This document shows, piece by piece, positions 46,301 to 59,167 of a DNA stretch of 64,000 nucleotides. How positions within the stretch are numbered: the first letter of the stretch is position 1; each line of letters begins with the position of its first letter. The notes beneath the pieces were generated by a model. It did no database searches. It worked only from the letters and a program-made list of their open reading frames with translations, and was not told the DNA's origin. The position numbers were made by a program, and so were the translations under genes. Origin of the DNA: Russula earlei (Eukaryota; Basidiomycota; Agaricomycetes; Russulales; Russulaceae); assembly GCA_025769875.1 (NCBI GenBank), contig JAGFNK010000176.1, positions 1 through 64,000 on the forward strand, read 5' to 3'.

Positions 46301-48793
46301 TCATGCAAACGCAAGGGCAGACCATGCGGCTACAGCGCCGACGACTGCCGCCGCAGTCACATTCACCACCGCGCGTGCACATCGGCGCGTTCTCTTCCTT
46401 GTCTGGATCCTCGGGCGCTGCGCGAAGGGGTGATTACCATGCTCATCTTGTTCGTCATCCTCAGTAACATGGTTGCCGTCTTTATCACCGTCTACGTCTT
46501 CGTCGGTGCGCTTGCGCTTGCGCGTCGGTGAGGTCGTAGTCTCGGTCATCACCGGACTGGCATCCGACTACGCCGAATGAGCGCCCGACGCACTGGGCGC
46601 GTGCGTGCATTAACTTACCTCGTTCGCAACTACCCGAGCCGCTAGTTCCGCCGCTTGTTCCTCTGCCTGCACCTTCGCTCGAGCGAGGGCATCCTCCGTG
46701 GCCGATAGGCGGCCCTGCAGTTCAGCAAGCAAATCCTCGGCGGCTTTCACGCGAGTCCTCAGCGTATCTACCTCGTCATCGTTGCACAATGCGCCACGAA
46801 GGTCGGCCTGCACCGCGTCAACACGGGCCGCAAGTGCGTCAGTACGATCAGAGAGTATCTTGTGGTCAGTCTGTGTCTTGCGGTGCGCAATCTGCATGCG
46901 CAGGACGTTGCCCTTTTTACAACCGTGAGCACAAAAAGAAGGACAAGTTACACGCCAGCTACGCACCCAGAGATTGACGAGCGCCTCATCAAGAGAAGTG
47001 AGGCGCGCGTCAATGGTGATGCCAGAGCCGGTCGCAGCGCCGATCCCGGCCGGAACATGCGAATTATATGGCTGGGAAACAACAGCGACGGGAGCCGTAG
47101 CCAACGGAGCTTGTTCGAGAGGCGCTGCTTGTCCACCTGTGTTTGTGCCGGTGGTGGGGATGGGATCGACATCAGCATCGCCATCAGCGTCAACGTCCGA
47201 GGCGACATCTTCAGCGAGCTGCTCGGAGCTCTCAGAGGCCTCTACGATGAGGGAAGACGAGGCGGTTCCCTCAGCTGCACAGGGGAGATTCTCAGGACGC
47301 CGCTGGGGCTGGATAAGGGACTGTTGCAGTCTTTGTTGATCGAGCTGGGATGACACTTCCCCATCCTCCCAAGGCGACACGACGGCACTTGGAACTGGCG
47401 AACCAGGATAGGCCCCAACAATCAAGGGTTCTCCAGCGTTCGCTTTGATAGGCGACTCTGTTTGGGCAACAGACGCAAGGGCCTCTTCATTGACCTCAGG
47501 GACGTGAGGCAAAACGTTCATGAGAGGTGGAGAAGTTGGACGGGATATGTCCATGGACTCATCGGCGCCAATTTCAACGGCAACGCTGGAAGAATCTTGA
47601 ATGTTGGCTCTCTGGTTACAATCGAATAACCATGGGTCGACGAAGGACCTACGCTCGGGGGTTAGAGATGAAGTCATCTGGGAGTGCGTGTTCGAGAGGG
47701 TGAGAGGAGCGTGCAGAGGGATATGTGTAGGAGGGGCATGATGCATCACATGGCGCGAGGCGAGCAGGCCGAGGCCATGAAGAGAGGGCAGAGAATCGTA
47801 ACAGGCGCCGGTGCTCTGGGCCTGAGCATGGCCACCGAAGGGGACGCTGGGATGGTCCTCCGGTGGATCGAGGAAGTCATCATCCTCGTCGTCGTCTTCA
47901 TCACCATCGGGGTCACTCTGGGAGAAATCTTCGTCGGAGGATCCGGGAGAGGACTCTTGGGAGGAAGGGGAGGAGTGCGGACCGAAGAGGCCGTAGCGCC
48001 CGAAGTTGGTTACCTCGGCTTGATCCTTGCTCTTGATTGGCGTCGCAGGTAGGGTAGGTGAGTCAACGAGAGAGATGACTGGCTGGGAGATGATGGGACT
48101 CTGGACGGCCTCGGTATCGTAGATGAGCATAATGTTGGCGATCACTGGGGAGACGCAGAATGGTTCTTTGCCGACGGCCTTTCCAAAGATCAGGGTGTCG
48201 CCATCCTGGAGAGTGATCGGGACATCGGGTACGATAGGGCGCACGATCTCATCCCGTCTGCGGAGATGGGTGCCATGATGGGAGTGCAGGTCGACGATGT
48301 ACACCTGTGCATCAGGGAGGAGACAGGGTATGAGTCACTGAACAGGACCGAGGGAATGAGGACATACTTGTCCCGAGGAGAACATTAGCTTTGCATGTCT
48401 GCGACTTATGACGGGGCATCGAAAGAGGATACTGTCTGACGACTTGTCAGTGTCTAGATGGGATGACGACGCTCGACCAATGTGGACGACTGGGGAGCGA
48501 GATTTGAGAAATCGGAGGGTCTGGGTGGGCTCGTCACCGGATTTTGGGATGACGAGCATTATTCCTGTGAGGGAATATGTTAGGAGAGAGCGGTTCGAGT
48601 CATCTGGGTGCAAAGGAGGGAACGCACCCGAGGCGGGGGGGTGCATTGGGGGGTGGGAGGCGAGAGGATAAGAGGGTTTGTGGGGAGATATGGGTGGGAC
48701 CATGCCAAGAAACTGAATATCGTCGTCCATGGGGAGAGGATTGTGGTCAGGAAGAGGGAAAGGTCGAGGTCGAGTGGATGGAAAGAGCTTCAT
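46301..48793 (-). CDS. FHA-domain protein with coiled coil and possible C-terminal membrane anchor
   Basis: Four exons (48368-48793, 46967-48304, 46619-46891, 46301-46567) give 767 residues if the first ATG is used; MDDDIQFLG at 48733 is an alternative start. The FHA domain (about residues 60-190) shows [33 protein letters not shown] and [10 protein letters not shown], the Gly-Arg, Ser-x-x-His and Asn/His-Gly-Thr elements that bind phospho-Thr peptides. A long acidic and Ser/Pro-rich linker follows. Next comes a heptad-like segment ([18 protein letters not shown] ... [14 protein letters not shown]), a basic KRKR patch and a terminal hydrophobic stretch ([14 protein letters not shown]). The FHA plus coiled coil plus tail anchor resembles SLMAP/Far9/Far10-type STRIPAK subunits, but sequence identity to them is not evident to me, so this is only a possibility. 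Confidence 0.8.
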
Positions 48794-48891
48794 GGCACGT
48801 TGAGGGCTCTCCCCTCCCCTTTATCGCTCCCTCCTCGGAGTCTCAATTAAAAGTCACGTCACGCGCTCTCCTCCCCTGCTTGCTGCTCCCC
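48794..48891. promoter_or_regulatory. 98-bp divergent promoter between FHA gene and GPN1
   Basis: The nearest start codons on opposite strands are 98 bp apart (158 bp if the FHA gene starts at 48733). The stretch is CT-rich on the plus strand, with CACGTCACG near its centre. Confidence 0.5.
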
Positions 48892-50399
48892 ATGTCCTCC
48901 TCCTCCAAGAAACCGGTCTGCATCATCGCCATCGGTATGGCCGGCTCAGGAAAGTCCACTTTTGTCCACAGGCTCTCCGCCCATCTCCTTTCCAAATCTC
49001 CTCCCGCCCCTCCCTACCTCCTCAACCTTGACCCCGCGGTGGCGAATGTGCCCTACGACCCCAACATTGACATCCGAGACACCGTAGATTACCACGAGGT
49101 CATGAAGCAGTGCGCAGTCGCAGTTCCACTCCTCGCCATGCAGCTCTCCGCTGAGGCGCCGTCCATCAAAGGTATAACCTCGGGCCCAATGGCGGCATCC
49201 TCACCTCACTCAATCTCTTCACCACCAAGTTCGATCAGGTCCTCGACCTTGTCGAGAAGCGTGCAGAGACCGTAGAGTGCGCCATTCTTTCCTCGTCCTG
49301 TCCTGTCCTGTCTCACTGGATGCTCTTCATCGATCCAGCTATGTGATCATCGACACTCCCGGCCAAATAGAAATTTTTACCTGGTCGGCCTCTGGTGCGA
49401 TCATCACGGATGCCGTCGCGTCTGCACTTCCGACCGTTGTCGCTTACATTGTCGACACCCCGCGTTCCGTCGCACCTGCGACGTTCATGTCGAATATGCT
49501 TTACGCATGCAGGTCTGTTGTTTTTCATCCTCCGTTCGTTTTTTTTTGTCCACCGAGAGGCCCATCTGGTTGTCATTTGCATTGCTGGCTCTACGGCCGT
49601 TCCAGTGATCCGTGTTGGAACTTGGTCCTCCGTTGCTTTTCTCTAACTTTCCGCCCTCATATGCTCATATCTCCTAGCATCCTATACAAGACCAAGCTTC
49701 CATTCATCGTGGTCTTTAACAAGATCGACGTCGAACCGCACGCCTTTGCCCTCGATTGGATGCGAGATTTCGAGGTCTTCCAGGAATCACTTGCGTCGCA
49801 TCAAAGCACGACTGACGACGAGGGCGCGCCTACGTATATGAACAGCCTCATGAACAGCATGAGTCTCGTCCTCGACGAGTTCTATAAGCACCTCAAGGTT
49901 GGTCCTCATAGTGTCCCATTTAGCCGTAGAATTTCACTTTCCCAGTCAGTCGGTGTATCCAGTGTGACAGGGGATGGTATTTCCGAATTCCTTGGAGTTG
50001 TTGAGGCCTCACGCGAGGAATACGAAAAGTCTGTATCCTTTCTCTTATCTTTCCTCACTGACTCGACCCTCACCTGCAGAGACTATCTTCCGGAGCTCGC
50101 ACGCGTACGTGCTCAGCGCGAAGCGACGCTTCAGAAACGCAAAGAGGAGTCCACTGCGCGGATGCTGGCTGACCTGAACGTGGACCGCGCAAGAGATCCC
50201 AACTTTGCGGCGCAGGACCGGTGGAATCCTGACGGGGAAGAACAAGAAGAGGAGGATGACGGGGGCGAGCTAAATATCATTGACAGGAGTGCGTCCATCT
50301 CTGGTATAATTGCTTTTCCGCCTCTATTCCGTCTGTCATGCCATGCCGAGCATTCTAGAGGAATCTCTGGCGGCTATTGTACGAGACGAGTTGACGTGA
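48892..50399 (+). CDS. GPN1: GPN-loop GTPase 1 (GPN1/Npa3/XAB1)
   Basis: Seven exons give 349 residues: 48892-49109, 49172-49276, 49339-49512, 49678-49897, 49946-50028, 50080-50288 and 50359-50399. The P-loop is [25 protein letters not shown] gives the diagnostic Gly-Pro-Asn loop, split by intron 1, then [14 protein letters not shown] (G3) and VVFNKIDV (G4), with [19 protein letters not shown] across intron 3. The C-terminal third is charged (NIIDR, then [13 protein letters not shown]). The family is essential for assembly and nuclear import of RNA polymerase II. The last intron must be spliced to avoid a longer spurious C-terminus. Confidence 0.95.
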
Positions 50400-51756
50400 C
50401 CGATGTCCCCTTTGGGCTTACTTGGCTGATCCAATCGTGCCATTTACGCTTAGAAGCGGGGGGATGAGGGGGGTGCAATGTCAGCTCATCTGTGTTGATG
50501 TGTATTACATGCCGCATTTAAAATCGCTCCACGTGCCATACTAATACAGCATGGCAGGTGAAGACCCGTGGCCTGGGCAGTACATCGACCTGACGCAGCC
50601 ACGGGCGAGAGAGACGACGTGGCCACGACCGGCATGACGCAGGTGCCAGAGCTGCATGTTGACGGACGAGGGGGAAATGACGACAACCTAGAGCTGTTTG
50701 ATGTGTCTCTTGTACGGTTTCGGGTGAAAACAGAAAGATCAGAAGGCCATCATATGTGGCACGCGCGCTCGTGCCCAGATATCTCTCGGTTCCGCGGATG
50801 GGCTAGCGGCTGGGAATCGAGCTAGCCTTGGGCTTTTTTTTAAGCTGCTTGGGGGCTAGCTCCTCCAACAAACTGGTCAACGAAGGGAAGAAGCGATACC
50901 CCGCTTGGACATCAGGCGATTTCGATGTACCGGTCGATCGCGTTGTATAGACGCATAAAGCGTTGATAATACCGTCATAATGCGTGCGCGCTCTGCTCGA
51001 AATTTCCAAACGATGTTTGTGCGCTCGCTCTCAACGCTAACGGCGCCCTTCCCGGATCGTTCCAAACTTTTTGATGCGTGAGGTGAGGAGAAACGGGGTT
51101 GAAATTTTTGATTTCTCTGATACCTCGGGATTTGGGCTTGGAGGGAAGCGCAAGTCGGGTGGGTAGTGAGGGAGATTTACATATCACACGTACACGTACA
51201 CGTACATTTTCGCACACAATCAGTCCAGTCAGCCAGCACAGTATCGTACTTTTATCGATCGACGAAGTCCCTCGTCCCTTTCATTTACTATCATTATTAT
51301 TACCCAACAACATCCAACTCCAACTATCATGGTAGCTTAGGTAATCAAAGGGCACACACAAAACCCCCACCCGGCCGCCCGTAACGCTGCCCCTCTCCCT
51401 CCCTCCTCACAAAAGGTCCTGTCGCATAAAAGGTGTCTATCTGACCTTCTCTCTCCCTCTGTTCCCCTCTCACGTAGCTTGTGCTTCCCAATCTCCCAAC
51501 ACGTTGGAAAAGACTAGGAACACAATCGTAACTCACTTGACCTTAGACTTCAACTATCGCTCTTACTACAGAGCAACAAAGTCGCGGCCCCACGCTTGGA
51601 TCGCTTCAGACGCAACCCATACAACGAGGTCTCCTTCAAGTGGCCCCCGCTACCTCTGCCTTTCCGTTACCTGTACCCGCTCACTTCTCGAACGCGTACC
51701 TACGCACACACGCACACGCAACGCAAGAGCATCTCGTCTACCTACTAATTTAAACT
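50400..51756. other. Long upstream region of CDK1
   Basis: No gene recognised in 1.36 kb. A short (ACGTAC)n-like run occurs at 51188-51206. 51500-51756 is pyrimidine-rich and probably 5' UTR of the kinase gene. The kinase start codon follows CCTACTAATTTAAACT. Confidence 0.45.
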
Positions 51757-53536
<1,780 letters not shown>

Positions 53537-53931
53537 ACGTCCGATCTTGTGCCACTCCCGCCTTGTTGTCCACCTTTCTTTCCCTCATGCATTTTTCTCT
53601 TGTTCGGCATCGTAGCTCGCATCTGTGTTACCTTTTATTACCCAATCCCATCCTCCTGGCATTACTCGTGCAATTTGTTCAATAATAAGCAATCTGCTCT
53701 CCTTTCCCTTCTATCTTTGTTCTTCGTTCCAAGTTCCGTTGTCTTCGTTTGCTCAGATCGTGACGTGTACGTCCGGTCTGTACTATAGTCACTTCTTCTC
53801 TTTGCTTTGGGAGACTGGGGAGGGCGTTGTTTGACTGTCATCGCATTATCACGATCAAATAATACATAGTAAACCTGGTTGGGCGATATCATCTGTTTGT
53901 CCTGTGCACCTCGATCGTTATCGTTGCCATC
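53537..53931. other. Intergenic between CDK1 and MET22
   Basis: Pyrimidine-rich 3' UTR-like sequence, then the promoter of the next gene on the same strand. No gene. Confidence 0.45.
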
Positions 53932-55631
53932 ATGCCTGGACCATTCGCCATCGAGCAACAAGTGGCTATCGCGGCCGTGCGTCGCGCCTGTGCGCTGACC
54001 ACAACAGTCTTCAACAAGCTCGTAACGGGAGAGACGCTCGTCAAGGGAGACAAGAGCCCCGTAACTGGTACGCGCCCGCAACTCGCTTCACACGTAGATC
54101 TTTCCCCCCTGATGGAGTAGCGCACACACAATAATCTCTCCCGTCTCTTACTCCTTTTGCGTCGTAAAGTGGCGGACTATTCGGCGCAGGCGGTCATCAA
54201 CACCATCCTCTCGAACGCATTCCCGAACGACCCCATCGTAGGCGAAGAAGACGCGTCCGACCTGCGTCGCCGCCCCCGCCAAGGAGGCGGCGGCCGTGCA
54301 GCGCCGAACGCGGAAAACGAGACGAACGATGACGACGACGACGGAGCCCTCCTCAGAGCGCGCGTCGTCCAGCTCGCCGACGACGTCTTGGCGCTGCCCC
54401 CGCTCTCCTCTTCCGCTTCCGGTGCCGGTGTCGATGCCGCCGGATGGGCCGGCTGGGAGGAGCGGGAGGAGTGGGGCCTTGGGAGGCGGTGGGGCGCCGA
54501 GGCGCTCTTGAAGGCCATCGACAGAGGCGACCACGCCGGCGGGCGCACCGGACGTGCGTGTTTTCTTTCATGGACGGACGGCCCTCATCGTATTTATTTT
54601 ATTTTTTGATGTTACCGCACAGGCTTCTGGACGCTGGACCCGATCGACGGGACCAAGGGCTTCTTGCGAGGCGGGCAATACGCCATCTGCCTCGCGCTGC
54701 TCGTCGACGCGCGCGTCGAGCTGGGCGTCATAGGTTGCCCGAACCTCCCCTTCGTCGCCAGCGGCCCCTCCCCAGATCACGTCCCCGTCCCCGTCCACGA
54801 CCAAGACGACACCGCGAACAGAGGCGCGCTCTTCCTCGCCGTGCGCGGGCACGGCGCCTTCCAGCTGCCCCTCCTCGCGCCACCACCCACCGCTCTTCCT
54901 CCCGCCGCCGCCTCCGCGACGTCCGGCGGCGGCGCACACCCCCCGGCGGTGCGCGCCGTCCAGCAGCCGCGGCCGACGCCGCTGAGCATGCGCCCCCTGG
55001 CCCTGCGCGAGCTCTCCTTCCTCGAGTCCGTCGAAAAGGCGCACGCCGCGCTCGACACCAACGCGCGCGTCGCGGCGCGCCTGGGCGTGCACGCCGCGCC
55101 CGTGCGCATGGATTCGCAGGCCAAGTACGCCGCGCTCGTGCGTGGCGACGCCGGCGGTGGCGTCTACCTGAGGCTGCCCGTCGCGCGCAACGGCGCCGGC
55201 AGCGCGGACGGGTACCGAGAAAAGATCTGGGTGCGTATGCATTTTTTTTTTTTGCTTTTGTTTTTTGTAACGCGGGCGCGCGAATGTGTCGTGTCGGTTC
55301 GCTGATGTGTGAACTTCCCCCCCCTCCCTCCCTCGCGGTGTGCGGGTGCGTGCAGGACCACGCCGCCGGGTCCCTCCTGGTAGAAGAGGCCGGCGGGGTC
55401 GTCTCGGATGCTCGTGGACGTCCGCTGGACTTTGGTCTCGGGCGCACGCTCGGCGTAAATTTCGGCGTCGTCGCGGCGAGGAAGGAGGTTCACGCGCAGG
55501 TGTTGGATGCCGTTCAAGCGGAGTTGGCAGAAGCGGCGCAGAGAGAAGGCGACGAGGAAGGACCGGCGGTGCGTCTTTCCCTCTTTCTGCTTTCTCCCTT
55601 GGTTGACCCGACGGTTGTTTAGCGGTCGTGA
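53932..55631 (+). CDS. MET22: 3'(2'),5'-bisphosphate nucleotidase (MET22/HAL2)
   Basis: Five exons give 449 residues: 53932-54067, 54170-54553, 54623-55230, 55356-55568 and 55623-55631. If the last intron is not used, the frame stops at 55622. The start MPGPFAIEQQVAIAAVRRAC and KGDKSPVTVADYSAQ are typical. Metal-binding motifs are GEED (first acidic site), DPIDGTKGF and WDHAAGSLLVEEAGG, the lithium-sensitive inositol-phosphatase-fold pattern. The enzyme removes the 3' phosphate of PAP (and PAPS), sustaining sulfate assimilation and salt tolerance. It is about 90 residues longer than yeast Met22. The extra sequence is low-complexity: RRRPRQGGGG with an acidic DDDDD run after GEED, and a Pro/Ala-rich loop (PPPTALPPAAASATSGGG). 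GC content exceeds that of all neighbours. Confidence 0.94.
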
Positions 55632-56078
55632 TGCCCCCTGCTGATATATCGCAAAAAATGTAATTGTAGCGGTGCATAGCAGTGTACGTTGATCGGCGCG
55701 CCGATAGTACGCAAGCCCCAATTGTACCCAACGATTGAAATACAGTCTTCGACCGCATCAACCTTGGAAGAGCGCACCTTCAGTAATGGAGAAATGTCGA
55801 TAACAAGAACTGACCATCGAGGTGTAGAATATCCATGGGGCTGTCGAGGATCCGAGTCACACTAATGACGCGTACCGCCGCGCGCAATTTCAAACGAACG
55901 ACTGATGCTCAAACATACATTAGTGCACGCTCCGTGAAAGATAAGTATAGCCGCAGACGACGTCAACTTGAACTTCTCGCGCGCGCACGCCGCACAACAA
56001 GAAAAGTACGAGGGCTTTCTCCATCTCCCTCTGCCTCTGCCGTGGAGTGCGAGGCTGGTGGGAGTTGCATACTTTTCG
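55632..56078. other. 3' flank of MET22 up to the transposon block
   Basis: No gene recognised; CpG-rich up to about 56050, then an abrupt change to AT-rich repeat DNA. Confidence 0.45.
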
Positions 56079-56660
56079 TGGTGGGTAGATTTACCATAAA
56101 AGGCAATTGAGTTTGGCAAGAGAATTGGTGCATCAATCATGTATTTAAATGACACCAAATCATTTTCTCAATTACATATCCAATGACTTATTTATTAGCT
56201 ATTAGACAAATAAATTAAAATGATACAAAAAAAGATTTTGTATTGTAGGGAACAGCAGCAGTTGAGGCTGTTAATAGCAGTGTGTGAATCCAAAGGGACA
56301 TGGTGCAAGGGGTGGTGGCATTGGAGGGAGGGAGGTTCTGAGGGAGGGATGATGGTTCCCCAAGGGCATGCATGCATGCATTTGCAGCAGCAGATGTTGC
56401 ATCAGGCTTGGCATGCTTGCCTGACTGTTTGTCCCTGGTGTCAGATCATCATGAACATTGTAGTGCTTTCCCTTAGCAACACTGATGCTTTGTGCTGTCA
56501 GTCCTTGCACATCAGGGAGACTGGTCCATTGTTTTGGGCCCTGTTTGACACCCATATGCTTGGCTGTCTCTGTCCATGTTTTCTGATTGGGCATGATCAC
56601 TTCCTTATCAGGTAAGACCTTGAAACCTTGAATATTAAGTTGATTGCAGCTGCCAGTCTT
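56079..56660. repeat. MULE-type terminal segment plus unassigned repeat
   Basis: 56079-56150 matches the segment upstream of the MULE ORF (TTACCATAAAAGG and GGCAAGAGAATTGG). 56160-56660 contains a minus-strand open frame (56271-56666; KTWTETAKHMGVKQGPKQW) of 131 codons that I cannot assign. Since the two TTACCATAAAAGG copies are direct repeats about 590 bp apart, this may be a second, internally deleted element. Confidence 0.55.
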
Positions 56661-57480
56661 TGACATTTCATGGTGGGTTGAATTACCATAAAAGGTGATT
56701 GTGTTGGCAAGAGAATTGGGACTTCAATCACGCGTTAACGAATGTAATTTAGTTATATAAGTGTGTTAATAATAAGATAACTCCTTACCATTTTCCCCTA
56801 CCAAAAAAAAAAAGGAAATGCAATCTTGTTTCTGGTTGATTGGCGTGCCATCTGCATCATCTGCCCATTCTGGCCTGAGCGCCCCTTTTGCGACACAATG
56901 TTTTCAGATCACTGCCAATTCTGGAAAGAGGGGAGGACTCAATTATGACCGGGAGCATGGTGGATACCCCATGGAATGGCCGACAGCAGCCAATTTCAAT
57001 GTGTGGTGCTGGCAAGAAGAATTGGCTCACTCAATTGAATTGATTCCATCCAGCACCGAGCATGGGCAGGGATGGACAAAGAAGGTTTTCATCTGCTCCC
57101 ACCAACTATCTGGGGGAGCTTTGAGTTATGTAAAGAAGCACCCCGATCACACATGGAGATCTGAGATCAAGAAGATGGGTTGCTGTTGCCGAATAGTCAT
57201 CAAGTCTTATGCAGATGCGCCTACCATTCTTGGACAATATGCAAGTGAGCATTCCCATGAAATCGGAATTGCTAATCTCGCTTACACACGAATGTCACGT
57301 GTAGTGCGTGATAAAATTAAATTCATGCTGTCAAAGAAGGTTGATCCACAGGAAATAGTAAGTGCCTGTATTGAATTTATTTTATTTTTATTTGCTAACT
57401 TATTATAATGCCAGCATGAAAGAAGCCTGTAAATTTGGGATGATGATGAGGGGTCGTTATATCTGGACAGACAGAGGCAT
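56661..57480 (+). mobile_element. MULE-type DNA transposase, N-terminal part, truncated
   Basis: The ATG at 56818 (MQSCFWLIGV) opens a frame matching the remnant at 790-1194: NSGKRGGLNYDREHGGYP, MEWPTAANFNVWC, VKKHPDHTWRSE. It then extends further with GCCCRIVIKSYADAP, ILGQYASEHSHEIG, YTRMSRVVRD and KKVDPQEI. The Cys and His residues (GCCC, HSH) fit a WRKY/GCM1-like zinc-binding domain as found at the N-terminus of MULE transposases. An intron (GTAAGT...ATGCCAG, 57358-57412) follows. The DDE domain is absent; the sequence runs into unrelated DNA before the solo LTR. Confidence 0.72.
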
Positions 57481-57574
57481 GGGGTTGGCTGAAACAGGGA
57501 TCTTGCAGTAGTGGTTTATACCCTCTGATCACTGAGCAGCTACGAGGATGATTGAACTACCACCTGTAAATACC

Positions 57575-58527
57575 TGTCATGAACCATTCTCCGGAGAGGG
57601 CCCTTAAAGGACCCTTCCTTATAGGAGGAAACCCAGCCTCTATGGTGTCACCCTGTTCACACGAGCAAAAGGGGTGAGTAGAGGTGTCCACAATATTGTG
57701 CGTGCATTGTCGTGCGAGCAATTCTTGGCACAATCAACATACAACAAGCCCCACTTATTGGCAACCCTTCTAGCAATAAATGACAGTATTAGGGCCCTTC
57801 TAGGGACCCTTTAGGATGACTCTAGGTGCTCTACAATGGGTACTAACCTAGTATCAAAGACTCTACAACACGTTATTAGACCAACTCTAATAACTATGGA
57901 ATGAACTATAAGGCAATACTAAGGGCCTTAATAGGAGTATTAGGGTCGACTCTAAGGACCCTAATAGAGCTATATAAGGGCCTTATAAGATAACACTATT
58001 CCCTAACCAAACTACAAGTCCTCAAATGACTGGCCCTAACAGAAAATGAATCAGGTGCTCGCACGTGCACTAGAACAGCAAACACGTGGACAATGAAAGC
58101 TCTTACTCATCAGGAAAAGCCTTCTTACTCAGCAGCTTACTGAGGATGACTGAGCATGCTCAGTAAGCGCACTCTGACTTCTTACTCAGCACTCTATTGT
58201 GCTTGATAACAAGGTTATGACTTGTTCTCTATTTAGCAGTTCTCTTGTAGTATATAAGTGCTCAATAAAGTAGCGGACAGTCCTCAGACTGTCCATTTGT
58301 TTACGGCACTCTCTGTTCCTTGGATACTCCTTTAAGGACTGTCCCCTTGTGACTATCCTGGCCTCCTCTCTGCATGATTGTTCAACTCTCACAGTGACAG
58401 TACCTCTCTGGTATCTGTTACTACTCTGGACTCTACTCCTTGCCCACGCCATCTTGGACATCTATCGACTCATCTCCGAGCTTACCCCTCGCTCTTGAAC
58501 TGGATAGTTCAACAGTGAGTCTTGACA
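57575..58527 (+). mobile_element. Complete solo LTR (953 bp) with 5-bp target duplication ATACC
   Basis: It begins TGTCATGAACC and ends GTCTTGACA, giving TGTCA/TGACA inverted ends. It is flanked by ATACC at 57570-57574 and 58528-58532. TAGTATATAAG and CAATAAAG (58250-58270) look like the LTR promoter and signals. No internal region or second LTR is present, so it arose by recombination between LTRs. The first 513 bp of the window carry another copy. Confidence 0.92.
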
Positions 58528-59167
58528 ATACCCTTCTTTTGCTTTTAACAGCCTAATGGCACCGCTTTCCAAAACAAGGTGCTTGCTAAACCACGGTCGT
58601 GAAGAGTGGGCATCCAGCACCTTAGGAGACAGTCAGCATAGCCAACACCACAGATTGATATGATATTGAACCGACTTGCCTGGCACTGTCTGACGTATAA
58701 TTTTTGAGATAACCCCACAGATCAAGTCCACCGTCTGGCGTCAAGGGATATTCAATCTCATTCATATGTTCCAGGTCCTTTCGTTGTTCGTAAATCCTCA
58801 CGAGGATGTAACTTTTCTTTTTTTTCTCAGCACATCCTTCCAAAAAGGGTAGGATCGTTTGCTTGGAATTGCAATTGTGTTTGACTGACACCCAGGAGCA
58901 GATGTACAATCAGTATTTCCGTCAGGCATCTTCTCTTGATTATCTGTTGGTGCTGGAGTCAATGCATGCTGGACATAGAATGTGTTGACCTCGCTGTGTG
59001 AATGCTCCACTGCTGTGGGCTGTGTAAATTGGAAAGTGCTTGCTGGTTCATTGCTGTGTTCTTGCTGTTGATGGCCTCGGTTTTTATCGGTGATGCTCTG
59101 CTCAGAGGTGCCGTCAGGTCTTGGGAGAGTAATCACGCATTGAGGCAAGAAATTTGGAAGTCAAATC
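58528..59167. other. Unassigned repeat-block sequence with minus-strand open frames
   Basis: Overlapping minus-strand frames at 58622-58909 and 58798-59148 (KRSYPFWKDVLRKKRK; MNEIEYPLTPDGGLDLWGYL) could be one frameshifted coding region. I do not recognise a family. The region is adjacent to repeat R1. Confidence 0.4.

Noticed and set aside
54444..55622. Plus-strand 392-codon frame overlapping MET22
   Set aside because: It reads through an intron and is in a different frame from the DPIDGTKGF motif over most of its length; only its last part coincides with the real exon.
54568..55761. Long minus-strand open frame (397 codons) opposite MET22
   Set aside because: The region is extremely GC-rich, so stop codons are rare on both strands. 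The product is Arg/Gly-rich without domains, while the plus strand has clear catalytic motifs and splice sites.
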